Notes: generated from the sequence alone by a model not told the origin. Shown: positions 25,248 to 35,817, counted from the stretch's first letter. The stretch: 64,000 bases of DNA from Serratia sp. H1w (GCF_000633355.1 NZ_AYMQ01000094.1:103407-167406); one strand, 5' to 3'. Translations and numbers: made by a program.

Positions 25248-26537
25248 TCAGACAGGCAAGGTCATCATGAATTGACGCAGTGCCGCAAAGTCCGCAGGCA
25301 TGTTATGTGACAACAGCGGCAACTGAGCGCGTACCGCCAAAGCCTGAGGCAGCGGAAGCTCCTGGCCGAGGATCTCTTCGACGCTTTCCTTGAACTTGGC
25401 CGGATGCGCCGTGCCCAGGAACAGACCAAACTCCCCTTCTTGCAGTTGATCGCGCAGCACGCGGTAGGCGATCGCCGCGTGAGGCTCTGAAAGATAACCC
25501 AACGCCGCCAACTCTTTCATGGTGTCCTTGGTGGTTTCATCACTCACCGCGCCATGAGCCAATTCTTTCAACTGCCAGATTTTACGGCGGAACAGCTCTT
25601 CCACACGCGGCCAGTTGTTAGGCTGGCTGACGTCCATCGCGTTGGACAACGTCGCTACGGTGGTGTTTGGCTGCCATTCGCCGCTCGTCAGGAAACGTGG
25701 CACGGTGTCATTGGCGTTGGTGGCGGCAATAAAGCGCTTCACCGGTAGCCCCAGGGATTTCGCCAGCAAGCCAGCGGTCAAATCACCAAAGTTGCCGCTG
25801 GGTACGGACACCACCAGCTGATTGCGAGCTTCCTGTGGCAACTGCGCCACCGCTTCAAAGTAGTAGCAGATCTGCGCCAACAGACGACTGATATTGATCG
25901 AGTTGGCCGAGTTCAGGTGCACCGCCTCTTTCAGCTCCTGATCGTCAAACGCCTGTTTGACCAGCGCCTGGCAGGCATCAAAGTCGCCATCAATCGCGAT
26001 GGTGTGGATGTTGCCACCCAGAGTACAGAACAGCTTTTCCTGCAACGAACTAATTTTGCCCTGTGGATAGAGGATCACTACGCGCACGTTTTTCAGGCCA
26101 TAGAAGGCATGAGCCACGGCCGCTCCAGTATCACCAGAAGTTGCCGTCAGGATGGTCACCGGCTGATCGCCAGCCACTTCGGCCAGCATTTGGGCCATAA
26201 AGCGGCCGCCGAAGTCTTTGAATGCCAGCGTCGGGCCGTGGAACAGCTCCAGGCAAGCGACATCACTCTCCACTTGCGCTACCGGAGCCGGGAACTCAAA
26301 CGCGGCCTTTACGCGCTTGTACAGCGCCTCTTCACCGATCTCATCGCCAATAAAAGCGGACAGGATCTTGCTGCTGCGGGTGACAAAATCCATCTCCAGC
26401 AGCTTATCAATTTCGGTCAGCTCGAATTCTGGCAGTTCCAGCGGGAAAAACAGCCCTTGCTGCTTGCCCAGGCCCTGTTTGATCGCCTGCGCGAAGCTGA
26501 CCTGTTCGTTATGATCTTTCAGATTGTACAGTTTCAT
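25248..26537 (-). CDS. thrC: Threonine synthase
   Basis: ThrC converts O-phosphohomoserine to threonine with PLP. The 429-residue protein shows the PLP-lysine motif LAFKDFGGRF (about 105) and the phosphate-binding SGDTGAAV. It is the last gene of thrABC, 3 bases after thrB. No T-rich terminator follows; the R1 repeat hairpins lie 18 bases past the stop and may serve as the 3' end. Confidence 0.98.
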   Translation of the reverse strand: MKLYNLKDHNEQVSFAQAIKQGLGKQQGLFFPLELPEFELTEIDKLLEMDFVTRSSKILSAFIGDEIGEEALYKRVKAAFEFPAPVAQVESDVACLELFHGPTLAFKDFGGRFMAQMLAEVAGDQPVTILTATSGDTGAAVAHAFYGLKNVRVVILYPQGKISSLQEKLFCTLGGNIHTIAIDGDFDACQALVKQAFDDQELKEAVHLNSANSINISRLLAQICYYFEAVAQLPQEARNQLVVSVPSGNFGDLTAGLLAKSLGLPVKRFIAATNANDTVPRFLTSGEWQPNTTVATLSNAMDVSQPNNWPRVEELFRRKIWQLKELAHGAVSDETTKDTMKELAALGYLSEPHAAIAYRVLRDQLQEGEFGLFLGTAHPAKFKESVEEILGQELPLPQALAVRAQLPLLSHNMPADFAALRQFMMTLPV

Positions 26538-26540
26538 GCG

Positions 26541-27470
26541 TTATCCCAATAGTCGAGCGCCGGCGGTATCCAGGCGGCAAATATGAACAAAACCTTCGTC
26601 GTTTTGCAGGTAATGGTGGGTGAGCCAATCGGCCATGCGTTGCGCCGTTGCGCCGTCATCACAGACTGCAAACAGCGTCGGGCCGGAGCCGGAGATGCCA
26701 CAGGCCAAGGCACCGATATCCTGCGAGGCTTTGCGCGCTTCGGCAAAGCCCGGCAGCAGGCGGGTGCGATAAGGTTCGGCAATCACATCTTGCATCAGCT
26801 TGGCCGCCAGACGCGGTTGCTGAGTGTGGCAAGCGTGAATAAAGCCCGCCAGATAGCGGCCATGGCTGATACAGTCCTGGCGGCGATATTGCGCAGGCAG
26901 AATGGCACGCGCTTCTGCGGTAGAGACTTTGATGCCCGGATAGGCCATCACCCACAGCCAGTCTTTAAAGCCAGGCACTTCCTGGCAGATGTTTCCTTCT
27001 TCTTCCAGCATCAACTGCAAGCCGCCCAGATAGCACGGCGCAACGTTGTCGTAATGCACGCTGCCGGAAATGCGCCCTTCCAACTCGCCCATCAGGGCCA
27101 GCAGTTGCATCTCGTTGAGCGGACGGTCGCAAAACTCGTTCATCGCCATCAGGCCGGCAACCACCGAGCAAGCGCTGGAGCCTAGCCCGGAACCGATGGG
27201 CATGTTCTTCTCCAACCGCATCGCTACCGGCACTTCACGGCCGATTTCCTGACAGAAACGCTCCCAACACTGATAAACAATGTTGTGTTTTGGATTGGTC
27301 GGCAGCTTGCTGACAAAGCGCCCGCTATTTTCCAGGCTGAAGCGGCTAGCCGCTTCCACGCTGACGCAATCTCCCAGCAACGTGCCGTCGACAGGGGAAA
27401 CCGCAGCTCCCAGCACATCGAACCCGACGCTGACGTTACCAATTGAGGCCGGTGCATACACCTTAACCAT
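26541..27470 (-). CDS. thrB: Homoserine kinase
   Basis: A GHMP kinase that phosphorylates homoserine. The ATP-binding glycine-rich motif [16 protein letters not shown] is near residue 90. I use the ATG at 27470, one base after the thrA stop; longer versions reach back into thrA. The result is 309 residues, beginning [21 protein letters not shown]. Confidence 0.98.
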   Translation of the reverse strand: MVKVYAPASIGNVSVGFDVLGAAVSPVDGTLLGDCVSVEAASRFSLENSGRFVSKLPTNPKHNIVYQCWERFCQEIGREVPVAMRLEKNMPIGSGLGSSACSVVAGLMAMNEFCDRPLNEMQLLALMGELEGRISGSVHYDNVAPCYLGGLQLMLEEEGNICQEVPGFKDWLWVMAYPGIKVSTAEARAILPAQYRRQDCISHGRYLAGFIHACHTQQPRLAAKLMQDVIAEPYRTRLLPGFAEARKASQDIGALACGISGSGPTLFAVCDDGATAQRMADWLTHHYLQNDEGFVHICRLDTAGARLLG

Positions 27471-27471
27471 A

Positions 27472-29931
27472 TTAGACTCCCAACTTCCAAGACAGTGTGC
27501 GCAACAGGTCGGCAAATACCCCGGCCGCCGTCACATCATTACCGGCGCCATAGCCGCGCAGCACCAGCGGCAATGGCTGATAGTAGCGGCTGTAGAAGGC
27601 CAGGGCGTTCTCACCGTTCTTCACTTTATACAACGGATCGTTGCCGTCTACCGCATCAATACGTACCAGACAGCGGCCTTCTTCGATGGCCCCCACATAG
27701 CGCAGTACTTTGCCTTCTGCGGCAGCGGCGGCCACACGGCGGTTGAATTCGGCATCCAGCTCCGGCAGGCGGGCAATAAAGTTCTCGACATCACCACTGG
27801 CATCAAACGAAGCCGGTAGCACCGATTCAACTTCAATATCGCTCAGTTCAAGCGCATAGCCCGCTTCACGTGCCAGGATCAGCAGTTTGCGAGCGACGTC
27901 CATCCCCGAGAGATCGTCACGCGGGTCTGGCTCGGTATAGCCGAGGGCTTTGGCCTCCAAAGTAGCAGCCGACAGTGACATCCCCTCATCCAGCTTACCG
28001 AAGATAAAGGACAGCGATCCCGACAGAATGCCGGTGAAGCGCACCAGCTCATCACCCGCATTGAGCAGGTTCTGTAGGTTTTCGATCACTGGCAGACCCG
28101 CGCCCACGTTAGTGTCATACAGGAACTTGCGGCGAGAACCGGCTGCGGCGGTGCGCAGTTGCTGGTAATAATTCATCGACGAGGTGTTGGCCTTCTTGTT
28201 TGGCGTCACCACGTGGAAACCGTCGGCCAGGAAATCGGCATACTGATCGGCCACCGCCTGGCTGGAAGTACAGTCGACAATCACCGGGTTGAGCAGATGG
28301 CACTCTTTCACCAGGCGGATCAGACGGCCCAGATTGAACGGCTCTTTGGCTTCGGCCAACTCGTCCCGCCAGCTTTCCAGCGAGATACCGTGCACGTTGG
28401 TCAGCATCGCCCGTGAGTTGGCAATGCCGCAGATGCGCAGATCGATATGTTTTTGCTTCAACCAAGGCTGCTGGCGGTAGACCTGTTCGATCAGTGCCCC
28501 GCCGACGCCGCCGACGCCAATCACAAACACTTCAATCACCTGATCGGTATTGAACAACATCTGATGGCTGACGCGTACCCCGGTGGTTGCGGAATCATTA
28601 TCGACCACCACGGAGATTGAACGCTCCGAAGATCCTTGCGCGATTGCCACGATGTTGATATTGGCACGCGCCAGAGCAGAGAAGAAGCGCGCGGAGATGC
28701 CGCGCAGGGTGCGCATACCGTCACCGACCACCGAAATGATGGCCAGGCGCTCCATCACGTCCAGCGGCTCCAGCACGCCGTCTTTCAACTCCAGATAGAA
28801 CTCGTCTTCCAGGGCACGACGGGCACGTTGCAGCTCGCTCTGTGGCACACAGAAGCTGATGCTGTATTCGGAAGAGGACTGGGTGATCAGCACCACCGAG
28901 ATCCCTGCGCGTGACATCACGGCAAATACCCGCGCCGCCATACCGACCATGCCTTTCATGCCCGGGCCGGAAACGTTGATCATCGCCATATTGTTCAGGT
29001 TGGTGATGCCCTTGACCGGCGTATCATCGGCCACGCTTTCGCCACCAATCAAAGTACCGGGAGCTTGTGGGTTGGCAGTGTTTTTAATCAGACAAGGGAT
29101 TTGGAACTGGGCAATCGGGGTGATGGTACGCGGGTGGAGAACTTTGGCGCCGAAGTAAGAAAGCTCCATCGCCTCTCGGTAGGACATCGATTTCAGCAAG
29201 CGGGCATCCGGCACGGTACGCGGATCGCAGGTATAAACCCCGTCCACATCGGTCCAGATCTCGCAGCAGTCGGCACGCAGGCAGGCGGCCAGCACTGCGG
29301 CGGAATAATCGGAGCCGTTGCGCCCCAACACCACCAGTTCGCCCTTGTCGTTACCCGCAGTAAAGCCTGCCATCAGGATGATATGGTCAGCTGGAATACG
29401 CGCTGCGGCAATACGCAGGGTGGACTCGGCAATATCTACAGTTGATTCCAGATAGTGGCCCTGAGCCAGCAGTTTCTCTACCGGGTTGATCACCGTCACC
29501 GGGTAGCCTTTGGCTTTGAAGACGCCTTCCATGATGGCAATAGAGAGTTTTTCACCCCGGCAGATGATGGCCGCATTGACGCTGTCCGGACACTGCCCCA
29601 ACAGCGCCACGCCATGCAGTACCTGTTTGAGCTGGGCGAACTCCTGCTCGACCAGCGCCTTCAGGCGATCGTACTCAAAACCTGGCAGTGACTGAGCCAG
29701 ACCGCTGAGCAGTTCGGCAAAGATGCGCTCGGCGTCGCTCATGGTTGGCAGAATATCCTGCCCGGCGACCGTTTTTTCAATCATCGCCACCAGATGATTG
29801 GTGATCTTGGCCGGTGCGGACAATACCGTGGCGACCTGTCCCTGGCGTGCATTGTTCTCCACGATATCGGCAACGCGCAGAAAACGTTCCGCATTCGCTA
29901 CCGAGGTTCCACCAAATTTAAGCACTCGCAT
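27472..29931 (-). CDS. thrA: Bifunctional aspartokinase I / homoserine dehydrogenase I
   Basis: ThrA catalyses the first and third steps of threonine synthesis and is feedback-inhibited by threonine. The 819-residue fusion has an N-terminal aspartokinase ([11 protein letters not shown]), two central ACT domains (about 320-460), and a homoserine dehydrogenase with its NAD(P) site [14 protein letters not shown] near residue 467. First structural gene of thrLABC. Confidence 0.98.
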   Translation of the reverse strand: MRVLKFGGTSVANAERFLRVADIVENNARQGQVATVLSAPAKITNHLVAMIEKTVAGQDILPTMSDAERIFAELLSGLAQSLPGFEYDRLKALVEQEFAQLKQVLHGVALLGQCPDSVNAAIICRGEKLSIAIMEGVFKAKGYPVTVINPVEKLLAQGHYLESTVDIAESTLRIAAARIPADHIILMAGFTAGNDKGELVVLGRNGSDYSAAVLAACLRADCCEIWTDVDGVYTCDPRTVPDARLLKSMSYREAMELSYFGAKVLHPRTITPIAQFQIPCLIKNTANPQAPGTLIGGESVADDTPVKGITNLNNMAMINVSGPGMKGMVGMAARVFAVMSRAGISVVLITQSSSEYSISFCVPQSELQRARRALEDEFYLELKDGVLEPLDVMERLAIISVVGDGMRTLRGISARFFSALARANINIVAIAQGSSERSISVVVDNDSATTGVRVSHQMLFNTDQVIEVFVIGVGGVGGALIEQVYRQQPWLKQKHIDLRICGIANSRAMLTNVHGISLESWRDELAEAKEPFNLGRLIRLVKECHLLNPVIVDCTSSQAVADQYADFLADGFHVVTPNKKANTSSMNYYQQLRTAAAGSRRKFLYDTNVGAGLPVIENLQNLLNAGDELVRFTGILSGSLSFIFGKLDEGMSLSAATLEAKALGYTEPDPRDDLSGMDVARKLLILAREAGYALELSDIEVESVLPASFDASGDVENFIARLPELDAEFNRRVAAAAAEGKVLRYVGAIEEGRCLVRIDAVDGNDPLYKVKNGENALAFYSRYYQPLPLVLRGYGAGNDVTAAGVFADLLRTLSWKLGV

Positions 29932-29957
29932 TTCTGTTCTCTCCTGAATTTATGCCG

Positions 29958-29995
29958 AAAAAAAAGCCCGCACTGGTTAGGTGCGGGCTTTTTTC
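29958..29995 (-). terminator. thr operon attenuator
   Basis: A 13-bp perfect stem (AAAAAGCCCGCAC with complement) and 7-base loop is followed by a T run on the minus strand, between thrL and thrA. When Thr- and Ile-tRNA are charged, the leader ribosome lets this terminator form. Confidence 0.93.
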
Positions 29996-30013
29996 TTCTG
30001 TTTCCTGTACGCG

Positions 30014-30082
30014 TCAGCCCGCCCCGTTACCTGTGGTATCGGTGGTGGTAATAATTGTCGTATTCAGGCTGATGTTTCGCAT
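30014..30082 (-). CDS. thrL: thr operon leader peptide
   Basis: The minus strand encodes 22 residues, MRNISLNTTIITTTDTTGNGAG, with seven Thr and three Ile codons. The C-terminal TTGNGAG is the same as in E. coli ThrL. Its stop lies 20 bases before the attenuator stem. The peptide senses threonyl- and isoleucyl-tRNA supply by ribosome stalling. It is less threonine-dense than the E. coli leader. Confidence 0.95.
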   Translation of the reverse strand: MRNISLNTTIITTTDTTGNGAG

Positions 30083-30118
30083 GTTGTCTGTCTCATTAGA
30101 ATCGCTGTCCCCTCTATT

Positions 30119-30146
30119 GGTTAAAGCAATCGCCTGGCCAAGTCAA
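30119..30146 (-). promoter_or_regulatory. thr operon promoter
   Basis: On the minus strand TTGACT (30141-30146), a 16-base spacer and TTAACC (30119-30124) precede thrL by about 40 bases. The TTGACT and CTTTAACCAAT blocks match the E. coli thr promoter. Confidence 0.78.
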
Positions 30147-30291
30147 ATTATTTCTTTATTTTGCCTATTTACTGGCCACAGCGCGATCTGCGCGATGAAG
30201 CCGATAAAAAAACAAAATAGCAGAACAAAAAATCACTAAAAAGCCACATTAATAGTGAATAACACCAAATGACAAACGGAAAACACCTACA

Positions 30292-30978
30292 TCATTGGGC
30301 CAATTTTTTTTCAATATCATGCAGCAAAGTGTGCAGCATGACGGTATCGCGCTGCTGCAATACCCCCAGGCGTTGATGTAACCAATCGCGCAATTTTTGG
30401 TCACCCGCCACCTCCAGCGCTTGTAACAGGCGATCTGCCCGCTGGCGCAGCGCTTTGAGTTGCCCGCTATCGGCAAGCGGTTCCTGCGGTGCGCTGACGG
30501 CCATCAACTGCGCCAGTTGATAGCAATACACCATCACCGCCTGGCCGAGGTTCAGCGAAGGATAGTCGGCCACCATCGGTACGCCGGTCAACAGATCGGC
30601 CAACTCCAGCTCTTCGTTGGTCAGGCCCGAGTCTTCACGGCCAAACACCAATGCGGCCTGATGTACCCATTGCTGGCGTTCCACCAACTGGTCCGTCAGT
30701 TGCTGAGGAGTACAGTAGTAATGAAAGCGCGCGCGGCTGCGGGCGGTGGTTGCCACGGTAAAATCCACGTCGGCCAACGCCTGCTGCAAAGTAGGGAACG
30801 TCTGCACCGCATCCAGAATATCGCCAGCACCATGGGCGACCCAGCGGGCGGCGGGCTGTAGATGAGCCTCGCTGTCGACTATGCGCAACGAAGTGAACCC
30901 CATGGTTTTCATCGCCCGCGCTGCTGCGCCAACATTTTCCGCCCGTGCGGGCGCGACTAACACGATATGAAGCTGCAT
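30292..30978 (-). CDS. lasT: tRNA/rRNA 2'-O-methyltransferase family protein LasT (YjtD)
   Basis: A SPOUT-superfamily methyltransferase with the knotted-fold motifs NVGAAARAMKTMGF, VFGREDSGLTNEEL and PSLNLGQAVMVYCYQ, close to TrmJ. The substrate RNA is not known from sequence. The ATG at 30978 has a GGAG 6 bases upstream and gives 228 residues, the E. coli length; the TTG one codon earlier is less likely. It sits between thrL and arcA as in E. coli. Confidence 0.92.
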   Translation of the reverse strand: MQLHIVLVAPARAENVGAAARAMKTMGFTSLRIVDSEAHLQPAARWVAHGAGDILDAVQTFPTLQQALADVDFTVATTARSRARFHYYCTPQQLTDQLVERQQWVHQAALVFGREDSGLTNEELELADLLTGVPMVADYPSLNLGQAVMVYCYQLAQLMAVSAPQEPLADSGQLKALRQRADRLLQALEVAGDQKLRDWLHQRLGVLQQRDTVMLHTLLHDIEKKLAQ

Positions 30979-31612
30979 CAAGACTCCAGAAAAATAATGA
31001 TAATAGTTCTTTGACTGTTGGGAATTGTCTGATTATATTTACAATCGATTAACATCGTTACTACCCGCCTGCTATAATATTATTAAACAGGCCTTTCAAT
31101 CGACAAACCAAACGAAACCTACATAGTTACAAGTTAAGTTTTAATTTTATATAAAAACAAAACGTTGCATTTCAATCAAAAAAAGTTAGCCGTCAATTGT
31201 GACCCCTCAGCTCCAGCAAAGCTGAATCGTTCACAGAATTTGACGATCTGTGACATAACCTGGCATTTCTGTAAGTGTTTTTCACAAAACTGTTAACGTG
31301 CTACAATTGAATTTGATATATGTCAACAAAGCGTAGTTTTGTTAGGTGATGAATTCGGCACACACTGTTATATTGCTGTTAATAGGGTTAGGATGTGCGC
31401 CGTTTTGGCATCATTCGGGGTTGTAAAAAAGAGCACCCCCACCCAGCTAGCGATCTTGTTGACACTGATGGAAGCGCATCAAGAACGAGTTTACGTACTT
31501 TAGTCGTTTGGTTATTGAGGGAACGTGAGCGGTATCTCTGCCCTCCATGGAAGAACACCAAGACTGCTGTACTTCCTATTTTCTATTTTGTTGGCAATTT
31601 TAGGTAGCAAAT
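30979..31612. other. lasT-arcA divergent region and long arcA leader
   Basis: About 630 AT-rich bases with no supported gene. It carries the FNR-like box (31313-31326) and, from about 31390, a leader that seems unusually constrained and GC-balanced compared with the AT-rich part before it. A 70-codon plus frame at 31395-31607 lacks family resemblance and I treat it as chance. Confidence 0.5.
31313..31326 (+). promoter_or_regulatory. FNR-like box upstream of arcA
   Basis: TTGATATATGTCAA matches the FNR consensus TTGAT-N4-ATCAA at nine of ten positions. arcA is FNR-activated in E. coli. Confidence 0.7.
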
Positions 31613-32329
31613 ATGCAGACCCCGCACATTCTGATTGTCGAAGACGAGTTAGTCACTCGTAACACCCTGAAGAGCATTTTCGAGGCGGAAGGCTACATTG
31701 TTCATGAAGCCAATGATGGTGCAGAAATGCACAACATCCTGTCCGAAAATGATATCAATCTGGTTATCATGGATATCAACCTGCCAGGCAAGAACGGCCT
31801 GCTGCTGGCGCGTGAACTACGCGAACAAGCCAGCGTCGCGCTGATGTTCCTGACCGGTCGTGATAATGAAGTCGATAAAATCCTCGGCCTGGAAATCGGC
31901 GCCGATGACTATATCACCAAACCGTTCAACCCACGCGAACTGACTATCCGTGCGCGCAACCTGCTGTCACGCACCATGAATCTGGGCAGCGTCGGCGAAG
32001 AGCGCAAACTGGTCGAGAGCTACAAGTTCAATGGTTGGGAGCTGGACATCAACAGCCGCTCTCTGATCGGTCCTGCCGGCGAGCAGTACAAACTGCCACG
32101 CAGCGAATTCCGAGCCATGCTGCACTTCTGTGAAAACCCGGGCAAAATCCAGTCCCGTGGTGAACTGCTGAAGAAAATGACCGGCCGTGAGCTGAAACCG
32201 CATGACCGTACCGTAGACGTGACCATCCGCCGTATTCGTAAGCACTTCGAATCCACGCCGGATACGCCGGAAATCATTGCCACCATTCATGGCGAAGGTT
32301 ACCGCTTCTGCGGCGATCTGGAAGAGTAA
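31613..32329 (+). CDS. arcA: Aerobic respiration control response regulator ArcA
   Basis: ArcA is the OmpR-family regulator phosphorylated by ArcB under low oxygen; it represses respiratory genes. The 238-residue protein has a receiver domain with acidic pocket EDE, phospho-Asp54 in [12 protein letters not shown] and the conserved Lys in [11 protein letters not shown] winged-helix DNA-binding domain follows (about 135-235). The start [12 protein letters not shown] is identical in E. coli. Confidence 0.99.
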   Translation: MQTPHILIVEDELVTRNTLKSIFEAEGYIVHEANDGAEMHNILSENDINLVIMDINLPGKNGLLLARELREQASVALMFLTGRDNEVDKILGLEIGADDYITKPFNPRELTIRARNLLSRTMNLGSVGEERKLVESYKFNGWELDINSRSLIGPAGEQYKLPRSEFRAMLHFCENPGKIQSRGELLKKMTGRELKPHDRTVDVTIRRIRKHFESTPDTPEIIATIHGEGYRFCGDLEE

Positions 32330-32350
32330 ACCTTTATTACGCCAGACATT

Positions 32351-32380
32351 AAAAAGGGTCCAGCTTGCTGGACCCTTTTT
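32351..32380. terminator. Bidirectional terminator, arcA / creA
   Basis: A 13-bp stem AAAAAGGGTCCAG/CTGGACCCTTTTT with loop CTTG sits between convergent arcA and creA. Confidence 0.92.
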
Positions 32381-32389
32381 GTTGGTCTG

Positions 32390-32869
32390 CTATTTGGGCT
32401 CACCCCAGGGGATGATCGGCACCGCACTCAGGGCGTTCTTCGGTGAACCATCAACCACCCGATCGGAATAGCTGAGGTAGATCAGCGCATTGCGATTGGC
32501 ATCATAAAAACGTACCACCTGCAGCTTTTTGAACACCAGAGAAGTACGCTTCTGGAACACCACGGTTCCCTCCGCCTTACCCTTTTTAATCTTGTCGCTC
32601 AGCTCAATCGGCCCCACCTGCTGACAAGAAATGGCGGCATCCGAGGTATCCTCTGCCAGCCCTAAACCACCTTTTATGCCACCGGTTTTTGCCCGGCTGA
32701 TATAACAAGTTACATTTTTCACATCGGGATCGTCGAACGCTTCCACCACGATTTTATGATCCGGGCCAAACAGTTTGAATACCGTATCGACCGATCCCAC
32801 CTGTTCCGCCTGCGCGCTATTAACCGTTGCGCAAATCAGGCCAAACAAAAATATCCATCCTTTTTTCAT
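32390..32869 (-). CDS. creA: CreA family periplasmic protein
   Basis: A 159-residue protein with an N-terminal Sec signal ([21 protein letters not shown], about 20 residues with cleavage after AQA; first 20 diagnostic). The conserved CreA body contains [19 protein letters not shown] and [13 protein letters not shown]. The molecular function is unknown. E. coli has creABCD; the two-component partners creBC and creD are not adjacent here. Confidence 0.93.
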   Translation of the reverse strand: MKKGWIFLFGLICATVNSAQAEQVGSVDTVFKLFGPDHKIVVEAFDDPDVKNVTCYISRAKTGGIKGGLGLAEDTSDAAISCQQVGPIELSDKIKKGKAEGTVVFQKRTSLVFKKLQVVRFYDANRNALIYLSYSDRVVDGSPKNALSAVPIIPWGEPK

Positions 32870-33212
32870 TCACTTAACTCCAATAGAACAGCATGTTAAA
32901 AAGCAGGGCTGCTAATAAGAACGCCGATACGTCAGGTCACAGAAGTGGTTTTTTCCAGGCCCAGACTGCTCTTTTTAGCACAGAGCGCGAGAAAAATCTT
33001 TGAGAGTCGCGGAGGAAAAAAGTTGCTATTATGCGGCATCGTCATCGCTTATAGCCTGTTAACACAAGTTTTCCCCCGCCTTCTCGCAACGCATATCGTG
33101 CAAGCGCCGTAGGTAATGCCACTGATTGATGAACACGTCAGTCAGCATCAGCTATCAGCATGACAAATCAAACAGTTCAGGTGCCGAACCTGAAGCTCTA
33201 CGAGGAAGTTCT
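32870..33212. other. creA-rob divergent intergenic region
   Basis: 343 bases expected to hold the promoters of creA and rob. I could not identify a marbox-like or other clear operator. A frame continuous with rob from 33126 is open but not conserved. Confidence 0.45.
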
Positions 33213-34082
33213 ATGGATCAAGCCGGTATCATTCGTGATCTGCTTAGCTGGCTGGAAAGCCATTTGGACCAACCTTTGTCACTGGATAACGTGGCGGCAA
33301 AAGCGGGTTACTCTAAATGGCATCTGCAACGGATGTTTAAGGATATCACTGGAAACGCCATCGGGGCTTATATTCGGGCAAGAAGATTGTCCAAAGCTGC
33401 GGTCGCGTTGCGCCTCACCAGTCGGCCTATTCTGGATATTGCCTTGCAGTATCGTTTCGACTCACAGCAGACCTTCACTCGCGCATTCAAAAAACAGTTT
33501 GCGCAAACCCCAGCGCTGTATCGCCGTTCAGAAGACTGGAACGCCTTTGGCATGTGCCCACCAATACGTCTGGGCGCCTTTACGCTGCCACATCCAGAGT
33601 TTGTCACGCTGCCGGAGCTACAGCTGATCGGTCTGACGCAGAGCTACTCCTGTACGTTAGAGCAAATCTCCAACTTCCGCTCCGAACTGCGTACCCAGTT
33701 CTGGCAGCAGTATCTGGGGCATGTGGAAACCCTGCCACCGGTGCTCTACGGTCTGCACCACTCACGGCCAAGCCAGGAAAAGGACGACGAACAGGAAGTC
33801 CTGTATACCACGGCACTGGAAGCGCAGCACGTGCCAACCAAGGTAGCAGAAGGTCAACCTATCACGCTGCAGAGCGGTGAGTATGCCATGTTCAGCTACC
33901 AGGGGCCCGCGTCCGGCCTGCAGGACTTTATCCTGATCCTGTACGGTACCTGCTTGCCTGCACTGGAGCTGACCCGTCGCAAAGGGCACGATATTGAGCG
34001 CTTCTATCCGCAAGGTGACCGGCGTCCGCCTCAGCCACCTACCGAGATCCGCTGCGACTATCTGATCCCAATCCGCCGTTAG
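33213..34082 (+). CDS. rob: AraC/XylS-type regulator Rob
   Basis: Rob is a constitutive global activator of antibiotic, superoxide and solvent resistance genes via marboxes. The 289 residues comprise an N-terminal AraC double helix-turn-helix (about 8-105; GYSKWHLQRMFKDITG) and a C-terminal GyrI-like ligand domain. The ATG at 33213 has GAGGAAG upstream and gives MDQAGIIRDLLSWLE, the exact E. coli start and length. The 3' end overlaps gpmB convergently by four bases. Confidence 0.97.
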   Translation: MDQAGIIRDLLSWLESHLDQPLSLDNVAAKAGYSKWHLQRMFKDITGNAIGAYIRARRLSKAAVALRLTSRPILDIALQYRFDSQQTFTRAFKKQFAQTPALYRRSEDWNAFGMCPPIRLGAFTLPHPEFVTLPELQLIGLTQSYSCTLEQISNFRSELRTQFWQQYLGHVETLPPVLYGLHHSRPSQEKDDEQEVLYTTALEAQHVPTKVAEGQPITLQSGEYAMFSYQGPASGLQDFILILYGTCLPALELTRRKGHDIERFYPQGDRRPPQPPTEIRCDYLIPIRR

Positions 34083-34726
34083 CGCTGTAGTTCATCCAAC
34101 GCGGGCATGTCCAGATGTGAGATATCGCCCGCGCTTTCCACAATCCAGCCCGGAGCCAACCAAGGGCTTTGCTGGTAGTCGACGCGCGACAGCGAACAGT
34201 TGCGCAAACGTAGACGGCGCTCGGCATAGGCCGGTAACCCTAACACCGTCCCGATCAGACAACCCAGCGCGATGCCGTGGCTGACAATCAGCGGTTTGCT
34301 GCCTTCCGGCAGTTTCAGGCAACTTTCCAGCGCCGCATGCATCCGCGTGGCCAACTCGGTCATAGATTCACCTTGAGGGATACGGCCGTCAGCAGTACCA
34401 TCGACCATCTGTTTACGCCACAGTTCCTCCTGCGGCGTCAGGCTGTCGATCAAACGTTCTTCCAGAACGCCCATATGCAGCTCACGCAGTCTGGCATCAA
34501 CCACAACGTCGCAACCGCAAGCATCCGCAATGATTTGTGCGGTCTGGCGGGTGCGGCCCAGATCGCTGGAAATCACGTGCGTAATGCCCTCGAGGCTAAC
34601 GCGCTTGCCAACCCGTTGAGCCTGGTGAACGCCATTGGCGGTTAATGGGCTATCGGACTGGCCCTGGATGCGGCGTGCCGCGTTCCATTCCGTTTCGCCG
34701 TGGCGAACAAGGTATACCTGTAACAT
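34079..34726 (-). CDS. gpmB: Phosphoglycerate mutase-like phosphatase GpmB
   Basis: A histidine-phosphatase family member of 215 residues with catalytic RHGETEWN (His9), GGRTRQTAQ-type second motif and SHGIALG. Although named as a cofactor-dependent mutase, the E. coli protein acts mainly as a broad phosphatase. The stop codon shares bases with the rob stop. Divergent from yjjX. Confidence 0.94.
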   Translation of the reverse strand: MLQVYLVRHGETEWNAARRIQGQSDSPLTANGVHQAQRVGKRVSLEGITHVISSDLGRTRQTAQIIADACGCDVVVDARLRELHMGVLEERLIDSLTPQEELWRKQMVDGTADGRIPQGESMTELATRMHAALESCLKLPEGSKPLIVSHGIALGCLIGTVLGLPAYAERRLRLRNCSLSRVDYQQSPWLAPGWIVESAGDISHLDMPALDELQR

Positions 34727-34853
34727 TATGCTTTTCCGTTATACTGCGTGAAACTTGAGTTTATCTGTGGCTCGTGCCTTGCACCACGCATAACTTGCCG
34801 CCATCAAAAATCATGGCAAGACACAGCCCCACTTTAAGGAAGCTAAAGCCGTT

Positions 34854-35399
34854 ATGTATCATGTTATCGCTGCAACTACCAACCCGGCAAAGATCAAGGC
34901 TATTCAGTTGGCCTTTGAAGATACCTTCGGTGCAGACCAATGCCGCATCGAGTCAGTCGACGTCGCCAGCGGCGTTTCACTGCAACCCATTGGCAATACC
35001 GAAACCCGTACCGGCGCACGCCAGCGTGTGATGGAAGCACGGCAGGTGCGGCCAGAAGCCGACTTTTGGGTTGGGGTCGAAGCCGGGATCGAAGAAAATA
35101 TGACGTTTGCCTGGATGACGATTGAGAACCCGCAAACCCGTGGCGAATCGCGTTCCGCCAGCCTGATGCTGCCAGAATCAATTTTACAGGGTATTCGCGC
35201 AGGCCGCGAGTTGGGCAATGAAATGGCCTTGATCACCGGCAATAGCGAAGTTAAACGCCAGGGTGGTGCGATCGGCATCTTTACCGACGGCCGCTTGAGC
35301 CGTACCAGCGTTTACCATCAGGCGCTGCTGCTGGCGCTGGTGCCGTTCCATAATCCGATTTACCGCAGCCATAACAACGGCAATACACCGCACCAATAA
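34854..35399 (+). CDS. yjjX: Non-canonical purine NTP phosphatase (ITP/XTPase) YjjX
   Basis: House-cleaning nucleotidase that removes ITP and XTP. The 181-residue protein begins [17 protein letters not shown], with [10 protein letters not shown] and [14 protein letters not shown] motifs. It is about ten residues longer than E. coli YjjX at the C-terminus. An AAGGAAG site precedes the ATG. Convergent with trpR. Confidence 0.94.
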   Translation: MYHVIAATTNPAKIKAIQLAFEDTFGADQCRIESVDVASGVSLQPIGNTETRTGARQRVMEARQVRPEADFWVGVEAGIEENMTFAWMTIENPQTRGESRSASLMLPESILQGIRAGRELGNEMALITGNSEVKRQGGAIGIFTDGRLSRTSVYHQALLLALVPFHNPIYRSHNNGNTPHQ

Positions 35400-35408
35400 G
35401 CAGCGACC

Positions 35409-35426
35409 GGGGTGATGCTTCACCCC
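35409..35426. other. Hairpin at the yjjX/trpR convergence
   Basis: GGGGTGA/TCACCCC with a 4-base loop covers the end of trpR. No T tail on either strand; a weak terminator at best. Confidence 0.4.
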
Positions 35427-35740
35427 AGTAGTTGCTGCTCCAGCCACTGTTTCAGCGCTGGCGTCGCCATCTTCAGGCTGTTAGAGCCTCTGGTGATGGT
35501 CGCGATGCCCGCCCCCAGTTCATTTTTCAGCTCGCGTTGGCTCATTTCGCCACGCATCAGTTCCTGAATAATCCGCACCCGCGTTCCCAATGCCGTACGC
35601 TCATCCGGCGTCAGCAGCAGTTGCATCAACGGTTGGTGCAGATCCTGGTCGAACGAACTCTGTAACAGCTCGACAAAGCGCAGCCAATCTTCATTGCCTT
35701 GTTCTGAAAGAGCGGGATCGTTTAGCGATAATTGCGTCAT
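35420..35740 (-). CDS. trpR: Trp repressor
   Basis: TrpR with bound tryptophan represses trp, aroH, mtr and itself. The helix-turn-helix is unmistakable: [20 protein letters not shown] near residue 65. I choose the ATG at 35740, which has GGTGG upstream and gives 106 residues (E. coli 108). The in-frame ATG at 35752 overlaps the operator and has no ribosome site, though it cannot be excluded. Confidence 0.95.
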   Translation of the reverse strand: MTQLSLNDPALSEQGNEDWLRFVELLQSSFDQDLHQPLMQLLLTPDERTALGTRVRIIQELMRGEMSQRELKNELGAGIATITRGSNSLKMATPALKQWLEQQLLG

Positions 35741-35750
35741 GCCAGCCACC

Positions 35751-35768
35751 ATACTATTTAACTAGTAC
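35751..35768 (-). promoter_or_regulatory. Trp operator of trpR
   Basis: The minus strand reads GTACTAGTTAAATAGTAT, a close match to the palindrome GTACTAGTT-AACTAGTAC bound by TrpR, 11 bases before the chosen start. It implies autoregulation, as in E. coli. Confidence 0.85.
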
Positions 35769-35817
35769 AGCAGCATAGCATACCGCGAGTTAGGGTCAAA
35801 ATACCGGAACTGGTCCC

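Noticed and set aside
31395..31607. A 70-codon frame in the arcA leader as a gene
   Set aside because: No good ribosome site, no recognisable family and atypical composition; it ends 5 bases before arcA by chance.
34079..34082. Truncation of gpmB or rob because their ends overlap
   Set aside because: Both proteins are full length; the four-base overlap of convergent stops is simply compact packing.
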